Source of the DNA: Nitrospirae bacterium GWC2_56_14
Lineage (GTDB): Bacteria > Nitrospirota > UBA9217
Direction of reading: 5' to 3'
DNA: 6,363 bases
Assembly: GCA_001803705.1 (NCBI GenBank)
Contig: MHDY01000076.1
Coordinates: 1-6,363, forward strand
Position numbers and translations under genes: made by a program. Position 1 is the first letter of the stretch, and the number at the start of each line of letters is the position of its first letter. The notes beneath the pieces were generated by a model, which saw nothing but the letters and a program-made list of their open reading frames with translations, was not told the origin of the DNA and ran no database searches. Positions 1-5,782 of the stretch are shown one piece after another.

Positions 1-199
1 CGCCGGCACGTTTATACGCTTCTACCGCTTCTGTTTTGGAGTCCTTCTTGAGGCACAGGTCTCCTATCGTATTGAAAAGGTTGGGGTCGTTCGGCGACTC
101 CTTGACGACCTTCTTCCACTCCGCGATGGCCTTGTCGAACTGGCCCTTGGCAGCAAACTTCTGCGCCTCTTTTGTTATCGCGTTTTTATCGATTGCCAT
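1..199 (-). CDS. TPR-repeat protein, N-terminal fragment
   Basis: This is the 5' end of a leftward gene that leaves the window; 66 codons are visible and it is open throughout. The product begins MAIDKNAITKEAQKFAAKG and reads as tetratricopeptide helices: a first repeat at about residues 5-38 (small residues at helix-packing positions, FDKAIAEW, and the typical Pro36 near the end) and a second starting at about 39 (LFNTIGDLCLKK, then EAVEAYKRAG). TPRs are protein-interaction scaffolds, so no specific role can be given. There is no signal peptide, which suggests a cytoplasmic protein. Similar short N-termini (a leading Met-Ala, then a Lys/Asp-rich stretch and AQK-F--KGQ-DKAI) head TPR proteins of deltaproteobacteria and Nitrospirota; that is recollection, not a search. 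The start is the only Met in the fragment. No Shine-Dalgarno sequence precedes it. It is divergent from def. Confidence 0.75.
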   Translation of the reverse strand, partial: MAIDKNAITKEAQKFAAKGQFDKAIAEWKKVVKESPNDPNLFNTIGDLCLKKDSKTEAVEAYKRAG

Positions 200-207
200 G
201 GTTTTTT

Positions 208-237
208 AAAATACCATAAAGCTTTGATGGAAGTCAA
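208..237 (-). promoter_or_regulatory. Candidate sigma70-type promoter of the TPR gene
   Basis: On the minus strand TTGACT (bases 237 to 232, 5 of 6 matches to the -35 consensus) is followed after 18 bases by TATTTT (213 to 208, 4 of 6 matches to the -10). A start site about 7 bases further on would lie within a few bases of the ATG at 199, which would make the mRNA leaderless or nearly so. This agrees with the absence of a Shine-Dalgarno sequence. It is read by eye only, and AT-rich DNA gives such matches by chance. Confidence 0.35.
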
Positions 238-304
238 CAGTATCGTGGCCGCGCGGCATCTTAAACCTTGATTTTATATATCAATCATGTTACATATGAA
301 CATT

Positions 305-823
305 ATGGCACTTCGAAACATTTGCACCTATCCTGACCCCGTCCTCAGGACCAAAACCGCCCGAGTGGGCACAATCGACAACGCTACCAACCGGTTGATC
401 GACGACATGATCGAGACCATGCACGCAGCTCCGGGTGTGGGCCTGGCCGCGAACCAGGTCGGCGTGTCGCTTCAGCTCGCCGTGATCGACCTGAGCCAGG
501 TGGAGGATGAGACCCGGCGTCATCCGCTCCTGGTCCTGATCAACCCCGAGTTCCTCTCCATGGAAGGCTCGGTGACCGAAGAGGAGGGCTGCCTCAGCCT
601 CCCCGAATACACCGAGTCCGTGAAGCGCGCGGCAAAGGTCAAGGTGCGTGCGCTCGACCGCTCGGGCAAACCGTATGAATTGGAAGCCCAGGGACTGCTC
701 GCCAAGGCCCTTCAGCATGAGATCGACCACTTAAACGGACTGTTGTTCATCGACCGCTTAAGCCCGCTCAAAAAGAACATCTTCAAACGAAGATTCCGGA
801 AGACCTCATCACAGACGGAATAA
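305..823 (+). CDS. def: Peptide deformylase
   Basis: Removes the N-formyl group from the initiator methionine of nascent proteins; it is a metal-dependent cytoplasmic enzyme acting at the ribosome exit. Numbered from this start (172 aa, close to the usual 165-175), the three signature motifs are intact: GVGLAANQVG at 44-53 with Gln51, EGCLSLP at 94-100 with metal ligand Cys96, and QHEIDH at 137-142 with ligands His138 and His142 and catalytic Glu139. The EGCLSLP form is the bacterial type 1/2 kind. The C-terminus is a basic tail (LKKNIFKRRFRK). Three in-frame ATGs occur at 287, 296 and 305. I chose 305 because MALRNICTYPDPVLR is the normal family N-terminus and the first six codons add nothing conserved. 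None of the three has a Shine-Dalgarno sequence. It is followed 27 bases later by fmt, its functional partner, and the two are probably co-transcribed. Confidence 0.96.
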   Translation: MALRNICTYPDPVLRTKTARVGTIDNATNRLIDDMIETMHAAPGVGLAANQVGVSLQLAVIDLSQVEDETRRHPLLVLINPEFLSMEGSVTEEEGCLSLPEYTESVKRAAKVKVRALDRSGKPYELEAQGLLAKALQHEIDHLNGLLFIDRLSPLKKNIFKRRFRKTSSQTE

Positions 824-850
824 GATGCTCATCACGGAACCGGGGGGCCT

Positions 851-1792
851 ATGAAGCTGGTATATATGGGCACGCCGCAGTTCGCGGTGCTGCCATTGCT
901 CGCGCTGGTGGAGGCGGGCCATGAGATCGTGGCCGTGGTCACCAGGATCGACAAACCGGCGGGACGGGGACGGGCCGTGGCAGCGCCTGCGGTCAAGCGT
1001 GCGGCGCTTGAGCGCGGGCTCAGGGTATACCAGCCGAAGCGCGTGCGCGAGCCGGAGTTCATCGAGATACTGAGAGCGCTCGCTCCCGAGGCGATCGTCG
1101 TTGCCGCCTATGGCCAGATCCTGCCTCAAGAGATTCTCTCGCTGCCGAAGTACGGGTGTATCAATATCCATGCTTCTCTGCTGCCGCGCTACCGCGGCGC
1201 AGCGCCCATTACCTGGGCCCTTGTCCGGGGCGAGACCGAGACCGGCAACACCATCATGCAGATGGACCAGGGCATGGACACCGGTGCGATCCTGCTGCAG
1301 GAACGCATCCCCATCGACCCGAAAGACACGGCGGGCACACTGACGGAAAAGTTGTCCCTCCAGGGTGCAAAAATGATAACAACGGCGCTGCCGCTGATCG
1401 CTTCAGGGAAGCTCTTGCCGACAGCTCAAGACAGCTCCCAGGCGACCCTGGCCCCGCTGCTCAAAAAAGAGGACGGACGTATCGACTGGGAGCGCGAAGC
1501 GCAGGAGATCCACAACCGGGTCCGCGGCATGAGCCCCTGGCCCGGAGCATACACGGTCCTCGACAACAAGATCGTCAAACTCATCGAGACCGCGATCGTG
1601 GACGGAAGTTCAGAGCCGGGCCGTTTGCTCGAAAAGGACAGGAACACCCTTTTCGCCGGAACCGGCAGCGGCCTGCTGCAGCTGCTGACCATTCAGCCGG
1701 AGGGCAAAAAGCCCATGTCGGCTGCCGAGTTCCTGCGCGGGCACCGGGGAATCGAAGGAAAGAAATTCGAAGCACGAATATCGAAATCCTAA
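851..1792 (+). CDS. fmt: Methionyl-tRNA formyltransferase
   Basis: Transfers a formyl group from 10-formyltetrahydrofolate to initiator Met-tRNA, giving the fMet-tRNA used to start translation. The product is 313 aa (E. coli Fmt is 315). The N-terminal formyltransferase domain, about 1-200, has MKLVYMGTPQFA at the start, the AYGQILP segment at 86-92, the folate-site signature INIHASLLPRYRGAAPI at 104-120 with Asn105 and His107, and GMDTGAI at 141-147 with Asp143. Asn, His and Asp are the family's catalytic triad. The C-terminal tRNA-binding domain runs from about 205 (DGRIDWEREAQEIHNRVRGMSPWPGA). The ATG at 851 follows a run of six G at 842-847, an imperfect ribosome site. The last ten or so codons (KFEARISKS, stop) lie inside the left arm of an intergenic inverted repeat, so the C-terminal tail is probably repeat-derived rather than ancestral. 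Confidence 0.97.
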   Translation: MKLVYMGTPQFAVLPLLALVEAGHEIVAVVTRIDKPAGRGRAVAAPAVKRAALERGLRVYQPKRVREPEFIEILRALAPEAIVVAAYGQILPQEILSLPKYGCINIHASLLPRYRGAAPITWALVRGETETGNTIMQMDQGMDTGAILLQERIPIDPKDTAGTLTEKLSLQGAKMITTALPLIASGKLLPTAQDSSQATLAPLLKKEDGRIDWEREAQEIHNRVRGMSPWPGAYTVLDNKIVKLIETAIVDGSSEPGRLLEKDRNTLFAGTGSGLLQLLTIQPEGKKPMSAAEFLRGHRGIEGKKFEARISKS

Positions 1793-1883
1793 ATAAATTT
1801 AAATAGCCAAATATTAAAAGATCGATCAGACATGTTTCGTATTTCGAGATTATTTAGGATTTCGTAATTCGATATTAGGATTT
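1763..1883. repeat. Imperfect inverted repeat with 7-nt period, fmt end to DUF116
   Basis: Bases 1776-1796 and 1850-1870 are reverse complements at 19 of 21 positions. Weaker pairing extends outward to 1763-1775 and 1871-1883 (8 of 13). The arms are built of degenerate heptamers: CGAA recurs at 1768, 1775 and 1782 in the left arm, and TTCG at 1836 and 1843 and again at 1861 and 1868 in the right arm. The central 53 bases are AT-rich and unpaired by eye. RNA from either strand could form a long stem. There is no open frame or transposase, and no clear target duplication. It could act as an mRNA stability or attenuation element, or be a non-autonomous repeat. It overlaps the last 30 bases of fmt and ends 12 bases before DUF116. 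From memory, sequences of this type recur between genes in several environmental bacteria; this is unchecked. Confidence 0.8.
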
Positions 1884-1895
1884 GAACTAAAGATT

Positions 1896-2669
1896 ATGTC
1901 CGAACCTAAAAAACGCATATTCATCGGCCTCATTGTTTTTACGGTCCTCCTGATCACCGCGATCACGGTGGGGCTGTACCTGATCCCCTACATCGGGCTC
2001 AAGAACATTCACCCTCTGGCGCCGACGATCGTTTGCTGGACCATGGGCTCAACGCTCGGCCTCCTGCTTCTGGGGGTGGGTCTGCTTATCGCGACGCTCG
2101 TCCGGGGCAGAGAGGTTTTTCTTGCCGCGCGGCTTCGGGGCATCGTCATCGAGGTGCTTTTCCCGATCATGATCCTCGTGGGCAGGGTCCTGGGCATTTC
2201 CAAGATGAAGGTCCAGCAGTCCTTTGTTGAGGTGAACAACCTGCTCGTCCGCGCCCGCTGTGCCGAGGTCAAGCCGAAGCGGCTCCTGCTGCTCATGCCG
2301 CACTGCCTCCAGTTCAGCGACTGCGACATCAAAGTAACGAGCGACGCCTCAAAATGCAAGGCCTGCGGCAAGTGCAAGATCAAGGACCTGGTGGAGCTGG
2401 CGCAGAAATACGATGTCCACCTTTCCGTTGCCACGGGTGGGACGCTGGCGCGCCGCCGTGTTGCCGAGGCCAGACCGGATGCGATCATTGCCGTGGCGTG
2501 CGAGCGTGATCTCACGAGCGGCATTCAGGACGCCTACCCCCTGCCGGTGATCGGCATTCTGAACGACCGCCCCTTCGGCCCCTGCTTCAACACGAGCGTC
2601 GACATCGCCAAAGTTGCCGAGGCTCTCGAATTTCTCGCCCACGGAAGGTGCGGGACACCCGTTGCTTAA
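1896..2669 (+). CDS. DUF116 family membrane protein
   Basis: This 257-aa product matches the DUF116 family, whose biochemical role I do not know. Two strong hydrophobic segments (about 8-31 and 43-67) and a weaker one (about 82-99) anchor it in the membrane. The rest is a hydrophilic, cysteine-rich domain, with MPHCLQ at 134-139 (family-typical form LPHCLQ), Cys143, a CKACGKC cluster at 154-160 (CxxCxxC), then ACER with Cys202 and PFGPC with Cys230. The cysteine spacing suggests a metal or iron-sulfur site, which is inference. The segment AVACERDLTSGI and the GILNDRPFGPCFNTSVD tail are also well formed. The ATG at 1896 has only a weak AAAG ahead of it, and the leader is the end of the upstream inverted repeat. 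Its 3' end overlaps rsmB by 8 bases, so the two are probably translationally coupled. Its place between fmt and rsmB recalls Geobacter-like genomes. Confidence 0.9.
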   Translation: MSEPKKRIFIGLIVFTVLLITAITVGLYLIPYIGLKNIHPLAPTIVCWTMGSTLGLLLLGVGLLIATLVRGREVFLAARLRGIVIEVLFPIMILVGRVLGISKMKVQQSFVEVNNLLVRARCAEVKPKRLLLLMPHCLQFSDCDIKVTSDASKCKACGKCKIKDLVELAQKYDVHLSVATGGTLARRRVAEARPDAIIAVACERDLTSGIQDAYPLPVIGILNDRPFGPCFNTSVDIAKVAEALEFLAHGRCGTPVA

Positions 2670-3993
2670 GGACATCCCGCGGGAGACAGCGCTTACGATC
2701 CTCTGCCGTACGGAAGAGGGCATCTTTGCCGATACGGCGCTTGCCCTTGCCCGGCAGAAACTTGATGCGCGCGACAGCGCATTCCTTCTGGAACTCGTGT
2801 ATGGAACGCTCCGGAACCGGTCGCTCCTTGACTGGACGCTCAACCGGTTCTCGGCGAAGCCGGTGGACACGACCGATGCCTGGACCCGGAACATCCTGCG
2901 GCTGGCGGCCTACCAGATGCTGTTCCTCGACCGGGTGCCGGTGAGCGCCGCGGTGAACACGGCGGTGGAACTGGCAAAGGCCCATGGCAACAAGCACGGG
3001 TATGTGAACGGCCTCTTGCGGGGCCTGGACCGGAAGCGAAGCACGATCGGGCAACCTGACCACGCTGATCCGGTTATGCGGCTGGCCATCCAATACTCCC
3101 ACCCGCTCTGGCTGGTAAAGCGCTGGGTCGCACGCTTTGGAACTGAAATAGCCGAGTCGGTGCTTCGGGCAAACAACCTGCCGGCGCCGCTCACGATCAG
3201 GACCAATACGCTAAGAACAACGCGGCAGGCGCTCCGGGCAGCGCTGGAAGCCGAGGGCGTTGCGCTCGCGGAAACGGACCATGCTCCTGCGGGCCTCAAT
3301 ATCCTGGCAACACCGCAGTGGCTGCGCACGCTTCAGGCCTACCGGGACGGCTGGTTCGTCGTGCAGGACCAGGCCGCCCAGCTCATCAGCTTGTTGCTTT
3401 CGCCGCAGCCCGGCGATACGGTCCTTGATGCCTGCGCAGCGCCCGGCGGCAAGACCACGCACCTGGCCGAGCTTATGCAGGACCGGGGAACCGTTGTCGC
3501 GCTCGAGCTGGATGCTTCGCGCATGGTGAAGATCCGCGAGAACTCCAGACGGCTCGGCCTGACGAGCATCGCAACGGTTCAGGGGGACGCGACAGCCTAC
3601 CAGGTCGGCAGCTACGACCGGGTCCTGGTCGACGCACCCTGCTCCGGCCTCGGCGTCCTGCGGCGGCACCCCGACGGCAGATGGAACAAGACCGAGCAGA
3701 CCGTGGACGAACACGGCAAGCTCCAGCGGCGGATCCTGCAGAACTGCTCCGCTCTGCTGAAGCCCGGCGGTACGCTGGTCTATGCCACCTGCACCACCGA
3801 GCCCGCTGAAAATGACGATGTCATCGACTGGTTCCTGGGCGGACCGGGAAACACTTTCACGATCGACGATCCCCGTCCTTTGTTGCCGCAGGCAGCAGCG
3901 GCGCTCGTGGACAGCCGCGGTTTCTTCAGGACCGTTCCGAACGCGCCTGCCATGGACGGATTTTTTGGCGTACGGATGGTAAAAAAAACATAA
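2662..3993 (+). CDS. rsmB: 16S rRNA (cytosine(967)-C(5))-methyltransferase RsmB
   Basis: Uses S-adenosylmethionine to methylate C967 of 16S rRNA. From this start the protein is 443 aa (E. coli 429). An N-terminal NusB-like helical RNA-binding domain covers about 1-130 (RETALTIL, then DSAFLLELVYGTLRN and RNILRLAAYQMLFLD). The Rossmann methyltransferase domain follows: LDACAAPGGKTTHLAE at 255-270 (SAM loop), ALELD at 280-284, GDAT at 308-311, DAPCSGLGVLRRHPD at 324-338 with Cys327, and YATCTTEPAEN at 374-384 with Cys377. The two cysteines are the pair typical of RNA m5C methylases, the second being the nucleophile. No ATG fits the N-terminus. TTG at 2662 is preferred because RETALTIL then falls near residue 7 as usual and GGAAGG/GGGA lie upstream. 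TTG at 2614 would add 16 residues with no ribosome site. It overlaps the DUF116 stop by 8 bases. Confidence 0.95.
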   Translation: MLKDIPRETALTILCRTEEGIFADTALALARQKLDARDSAFLLELVYGTLRNRSLLDWTLNRFSAKPVDTTDAWTRNILRLAAYQMLFLDRVPVSAAVNTAVELAKAHGNKHGYVNGLLRGLDRKRSTIGQPDHADPVMRLAIQYSHPLWLVKRWVARFGTEIAESVLRANNLPAPLTIRTNTLRTTRQALRAALEAEGVALAETDHAPAGLNILATPQWLRTLQAYRDGWFVVQDQAAQLISLLLSPQPGDTVLDACAAPGGKTTHLAELMQDRGTVVALELDASRMVKIRENSRRLGLTSIATVQGDATAYQVGSYDRVLVDAPCSGLGVLRRHPDGRWNKTEQTVDEHGKLQRRILQNCSALLKPGGTLVYATCTTEPAENDDVIDWFLGGPGNTFTIDDPRPLLPQAAAALVDSRGFFRTVPNAPAMDGFFGVRMVKKT

Positions 3994-4132
3994 TTCAGGT
4001 AGACGGTTGTTCGGCTGAAGGCTGAAGGTGGTAAAACGGGAAGTCTGAACTTCCTGGTTCGGATTTCCTGGTGAGATTGAACGCCTTGTTTTTTACCGTC
4101 AGTCTTCAGCCTTCAGTCTATCCACCTGAATT
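3992..4132. repeat. Imperfect inverted repeat with CTGAAGG heptamers, rsmB-PASTA gap
   Basis: A dyad fills most of the 199-base gap and starts inside the rsmB stop codon. Three perfectly complementary blocks occur in mirrored order: 3992-4000 with 4124-4132 (9 bp, AATTCAGGT), 4015-4027 with 4104-4116 (13 bp, CTGAAGGCTGAAG) and 4030-4036 with 4091-4097 (7 bp, GGTAAAA). Unequal insertions separate the blocks. The unit is heptameric: CTGA at 4015 and 4022, TCAG at 4099, 4106 and 4113. A small hairpin (GGAAGT, loop CTGA, ACTTCC, 4039-4054) sits in the middle. Read as RNA it could pair into a long stem that terminates or protects the rsmB transcript. It is not a classical intrinsic terminator, since no U-run follows the outer stem. 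Confidence 0.85.
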
Positions 4133-4151
4133 GGATTCTCTTTTATTGCTC

Positions 4152-4179
4152 TTGCAACTTACGATTACTCTGGTAAAAT
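4152..4179 (+). promoter_or_regulatory. Candidate sigma70-type promoter of the PASTA gene
   Basis: TTGCAA (4152-4157, 4 of 6 to the -35) and TAAAAT (4174-4179, 5 of 6 to the -10) are separated by 16 bases. Transcription would begin near 4186, about 6 bases before the ATG at 4193, leaving no room for a Shine-Dalgarno sequence; none is visible. The placement just downstream of the inverted repeat suggests that the PASTA gene starts a new transcript rather than relying on read-through from rsmB. Confidence 0.45.
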
Positions 4180-4192
4180 ACGGGCTTAATTT

Positions 4193-4909
4193 ATGAAGCG
4201 TTTTTTGAGCGGCTTCGGCATATTTCTCGCCCTTCTCGGCATCGGCATCGTCAGTGCATTTGCCGTGGTCTCGTTCCTGCTCCGGCAGGAGGAGGTGCGG
4301 GTGCCTGACCTCACGGGCCAGGATATCGTGACCGTGATCGACACGCTGAACCTGCAGGGGCTCCAGCTCAAGGTGGAGCGGCGCGTACCGGACCAGCTCA
4401 TGCCCAGGAACACCGTGATCTCCCAGACCCCGCCGGCCGGCAGCGGGATCAAAAAAGGCCGGCCGGTCAGAGTGGTCGTAAGCGAAGGTCCCAGCGACCT
4501 GCTGACGCCCCGGCTCATTGGCGAGCACTATCGCAAGGCGGATATCCAGATCAGGCTGGCCGGTTTCCTCCCGGGGAGCGTTGCAAAGGTTTCCTCGGAC
4601 ACGGTAGAGCGGGACCTGGTGATCGCCCAGACGCCGCAGCCCGATACTCCGCTCGAAAAAGGCGGTACGATCAACCTGCTGGTAAGTTCAGGGAAGAAGC
4701 TATCCACCCTGACGGCGCCGCAACTCATCGGCAAGCGGGCCGAAGAAGCAGTACGGATCATTGAGCGCATGGGACTCCAGCACCGATTGTCCTACCGTGC
4801 GGCAGAGGGAATGGGACCGGCGACAGGGCGCCTGGTGTTGAGTCAGCGGCCTGCCGCGGGCTACCCCATAGCACCAGACAGCATGGTGGAGATCGTCGCG
4901 ACACGGTAG
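4193..4909 (+). CDS. Membrane-anchored PASTA-domain protein without kinase
   Basis: The 238-aa product has a short basic N-terminus (MKR), one hydrophobic segment at about 7-30 and then an extracytoplasmic part made of three PASTA domains at about 34-98, 102-167 and 171-237. Each begins with a hydrophobic-Pro-x-Leu-hydrophobic-Gly-type motif (VRVPDLTGQ, LTPRLIGEH, LTAPQLIGKR). Each ends with a strand after a Q-PxxGxxxxxGxxV-like turn (SQTPPAGSGIKKGRPVRVVVSEG in the first; the second has AQTPQPDTPLEKGGTI and the third SQRPAAGYPIAPDSMV). PASTA modules bind peptidoglycan fragments or beta-lactams in Ser/Thr kinases and class B penicillin-binding proteins. Here there is no kinase or transpeptidase domain, so it is at most a binding or scaffold protein of the cell envelope. 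It lacks a signal-peptidase site, so it is probably anchored. A promoter seems to lie just upstream; rpe follows after 206 bases. Confidence 0.9.
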   Translation: MKRFLSGFGIFLALLGIGIVSAFAVVSFLLRQEEVRVPDLTGQDIVTVIDTLNLQGLQLKVERRVPDQLMPRNTVISQTPPAGSGIKKGRPVRVVVSEGPSDLLTPRLIGEHYRKADIQIRLAGFLPGSVAKVSSDTVERDLVIAQTPQPDTPLEKGGTINLLVSSGKKLSTLTAPQLIGKRAEEAVRIIERMGLQHRLSYRAAEGMGPATGRLVLSQRPAAGYPIAPDSMVEIVATR

Positions 4910-4937
4910 AGACCGATGCGGCCGTAAACAGGGAAAC

Positions 4938-5085
4938 AGCAGTCAGCCACAGAAAGCACATAAGTCACATAAACTAAACAAGAAGTTGAAACAAACTAGA
5001 GTTATCACCAAATCGGCAAAGTATTTTCAAAACACCTGCAGTTAATTTTACTTTGTGAATTTTGTGCATTTTGTGGCCAACTGCT
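4938..5085. repeat. Imperfect inverted repeat with 9-nt period, PASTA-rpe gap
   Basis: Bases 4938-4960 and 5063-5085 are complementary at 19 of 23 positions, and pairing continues inward with small gaps to about 4979 and 5044. The arms are tandem 9-mers: CACA at 4948, 4957 and 4966 on the left, TGTG at 5054, 5063 and 5072 on the right, each in exact 9-base steps. The core between the arms (about 4980-5043) is AT-rich with no reading frame of note. The element sits nearly centrally in the gap, 28 bases after the PASTA stop and 30 before the rpe start. It could form a long stem in RNA. No transposase or target duplication is visible. Confidence 0.82.
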
Positions 5086-5101
5086 CTTTTCATTCAAGTT
5101 G

Positions 5102-5106
5102 AAAGG
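5102..5106 (+). promoter_or_regulatory. Ribosome binding site of rpe
   Basis: AAAGG, 9 bases before the ATG at 5116. It supports that ATG, which also gives the standard Rpe N-terminus. Confidence 0.55.
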
Positions 5107-5115
5107 TTATAGCCA

Positions 5116-5772
5116 ATGACCCGAACAATCAAAGTAGCGCCATCGATCCTCTCCGCCGACTTCTCCCGGCTGGGAGAAGAGATCAGGTCCGTGGAAGCAG
5201 CAGGGGCCGACATCATCCATGTGGACGTCATGGACGGGCACTTCGTGCCGAATATCACCATTGGGCCGCTGATCGTCGAAGCTGCCCGCCGGTCCACAAA
5301 GCTGCCGCTCGATGTGCACCTCATGATCACGAACCCGGAGCTGTACATCGCCGATTTTGCGAAGGCCGGGGCAGATTATCTCGCCGTGCATGTGGAGACC
5401 GCGGTCCATCTGCACCGGCTCATCCAGTCGATCAAGGAGAACAAGGTAAAGGCCGCTGTCGCGCTCAACCCCGCCACACCGCTCTCGGCGCTCGATCATA
5501 TCCTTCCCGATCTCGATATGGTCGTGCTCATGTCGGTGAACCCCGGGTTCGGCGGCCAATCCTTCATTCCCTCTGCTATGGAGAAGATACGCCAGCTCAG
5601 GAAGCGGATCGATGCGGCCAGCCTGAAAATCGAGATCGAAGTGGACGGCGGCGTCAAGCCGTCCAATGCCGCAGAGATCGCAGCAGCCGGCGCCGATATT
5701 CTGGTGGCAGGCTCCGCCGTATACGGCGCAAAAGATTATGCGGCGGCCATTAAAGCTATCAAAAGCGCATAG
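5116..5772 (+). CDS. rpe: Ribulose-phosphate 3-epimerase
   Basis: Interconverts D-ribulose 5-phosphate and D-xylulose 5-phosphate in the pentose phosphate pathway (and in the Calvin cycle where present). The product is 218 aa, a single TIM barrel of normal length. Seen motifs: APSILSADF at 8-16 with Ser10, HVDVMDGHFVPN at 35-46 with metal ligand His35 and catalytic Asp37, LDVHLM at 65-70 with ligand His68, MSVNPGFGGQSF at 139-150 (phosphate/substrate loop) and EVDGGV at 175-180 with catalytic Asp177. The last barrel strand has LVAGSAVYG at 196-204, the phosphate-binding Gly-Ser. All expected catalytic residues are present. The next gene begins 61 bases on. In related gene orders rpe closes the def-fmt-rsmB-PASTA series, so its position fits; it has no direct functional link to translation. 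Confidence 0.98.
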   Translation: MTRTIKVAPSILSADFSRLGEEIRSVEAAGADIIHVDVMDGHFVPNITIGPLIVEAARRSTKLPLDVHLMITNPELYIADFAKAGADYLAVHVETAVHLHRLIQSIKENKVKAAVALNPATPLSALDHILPDLDMVVLMSVNPGFGGQSFIPSAMEKIRQLRKRIDAASLKIEIEVDGGVKPSNAAEIAAAGADILVAGSAVYGAKDYAAAIKAIKSA

Positions 5773-5782
5773 CTGTTTTTGC

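Noticed and set aside
248..257. Perfect 10-base palindrome GCCGCGCGGC midway between the divergent TPR and def genes, a possible operator
   Set aside because: The identical 10-mer occurs inside the DUF116 coding region at 2124-2133, so in this GC-rich genome it is probably chance.
1156..1806. 216-codon plus-strand frame overlapping fmt
   Set aside because: It lies wholly within fmt in another frame apart from the last few codons; its Arg/Pro/His-rich composition is typical of out-of-frame translation of GC-rich DNA.
3992..4132. Inverted repeat as an insertion sequence remnant
   Set aside because: No transposase fragment, no flanking direct repeat that I can see, and the internal heptamer structure is unlike IS termini. 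A non-autonomous element remains possible.
3992..4132. Inverted repeat as a classical Rho-independent terminator
   Set aside because: The outer stem is followed by TGGATTCTC and not a T-run, and the arms are too far apart and interrupted for a compact GC-rich hairpin.
4118..4528. Minus-strand frame covering the rsmB-PASTA gap and the start of the PASTA gene
   Set aside because: It overlaps the membrane segment and first PASTA domain on the other strand and the repeat; no family resemblance.
4938..5085. CRISPR-like array suggested by regularly spaced CACA/TGTG units
   Set aside because: The units are 9 bases with no spacers of 25-40 bases; they form a dyad of short tandem repeats.
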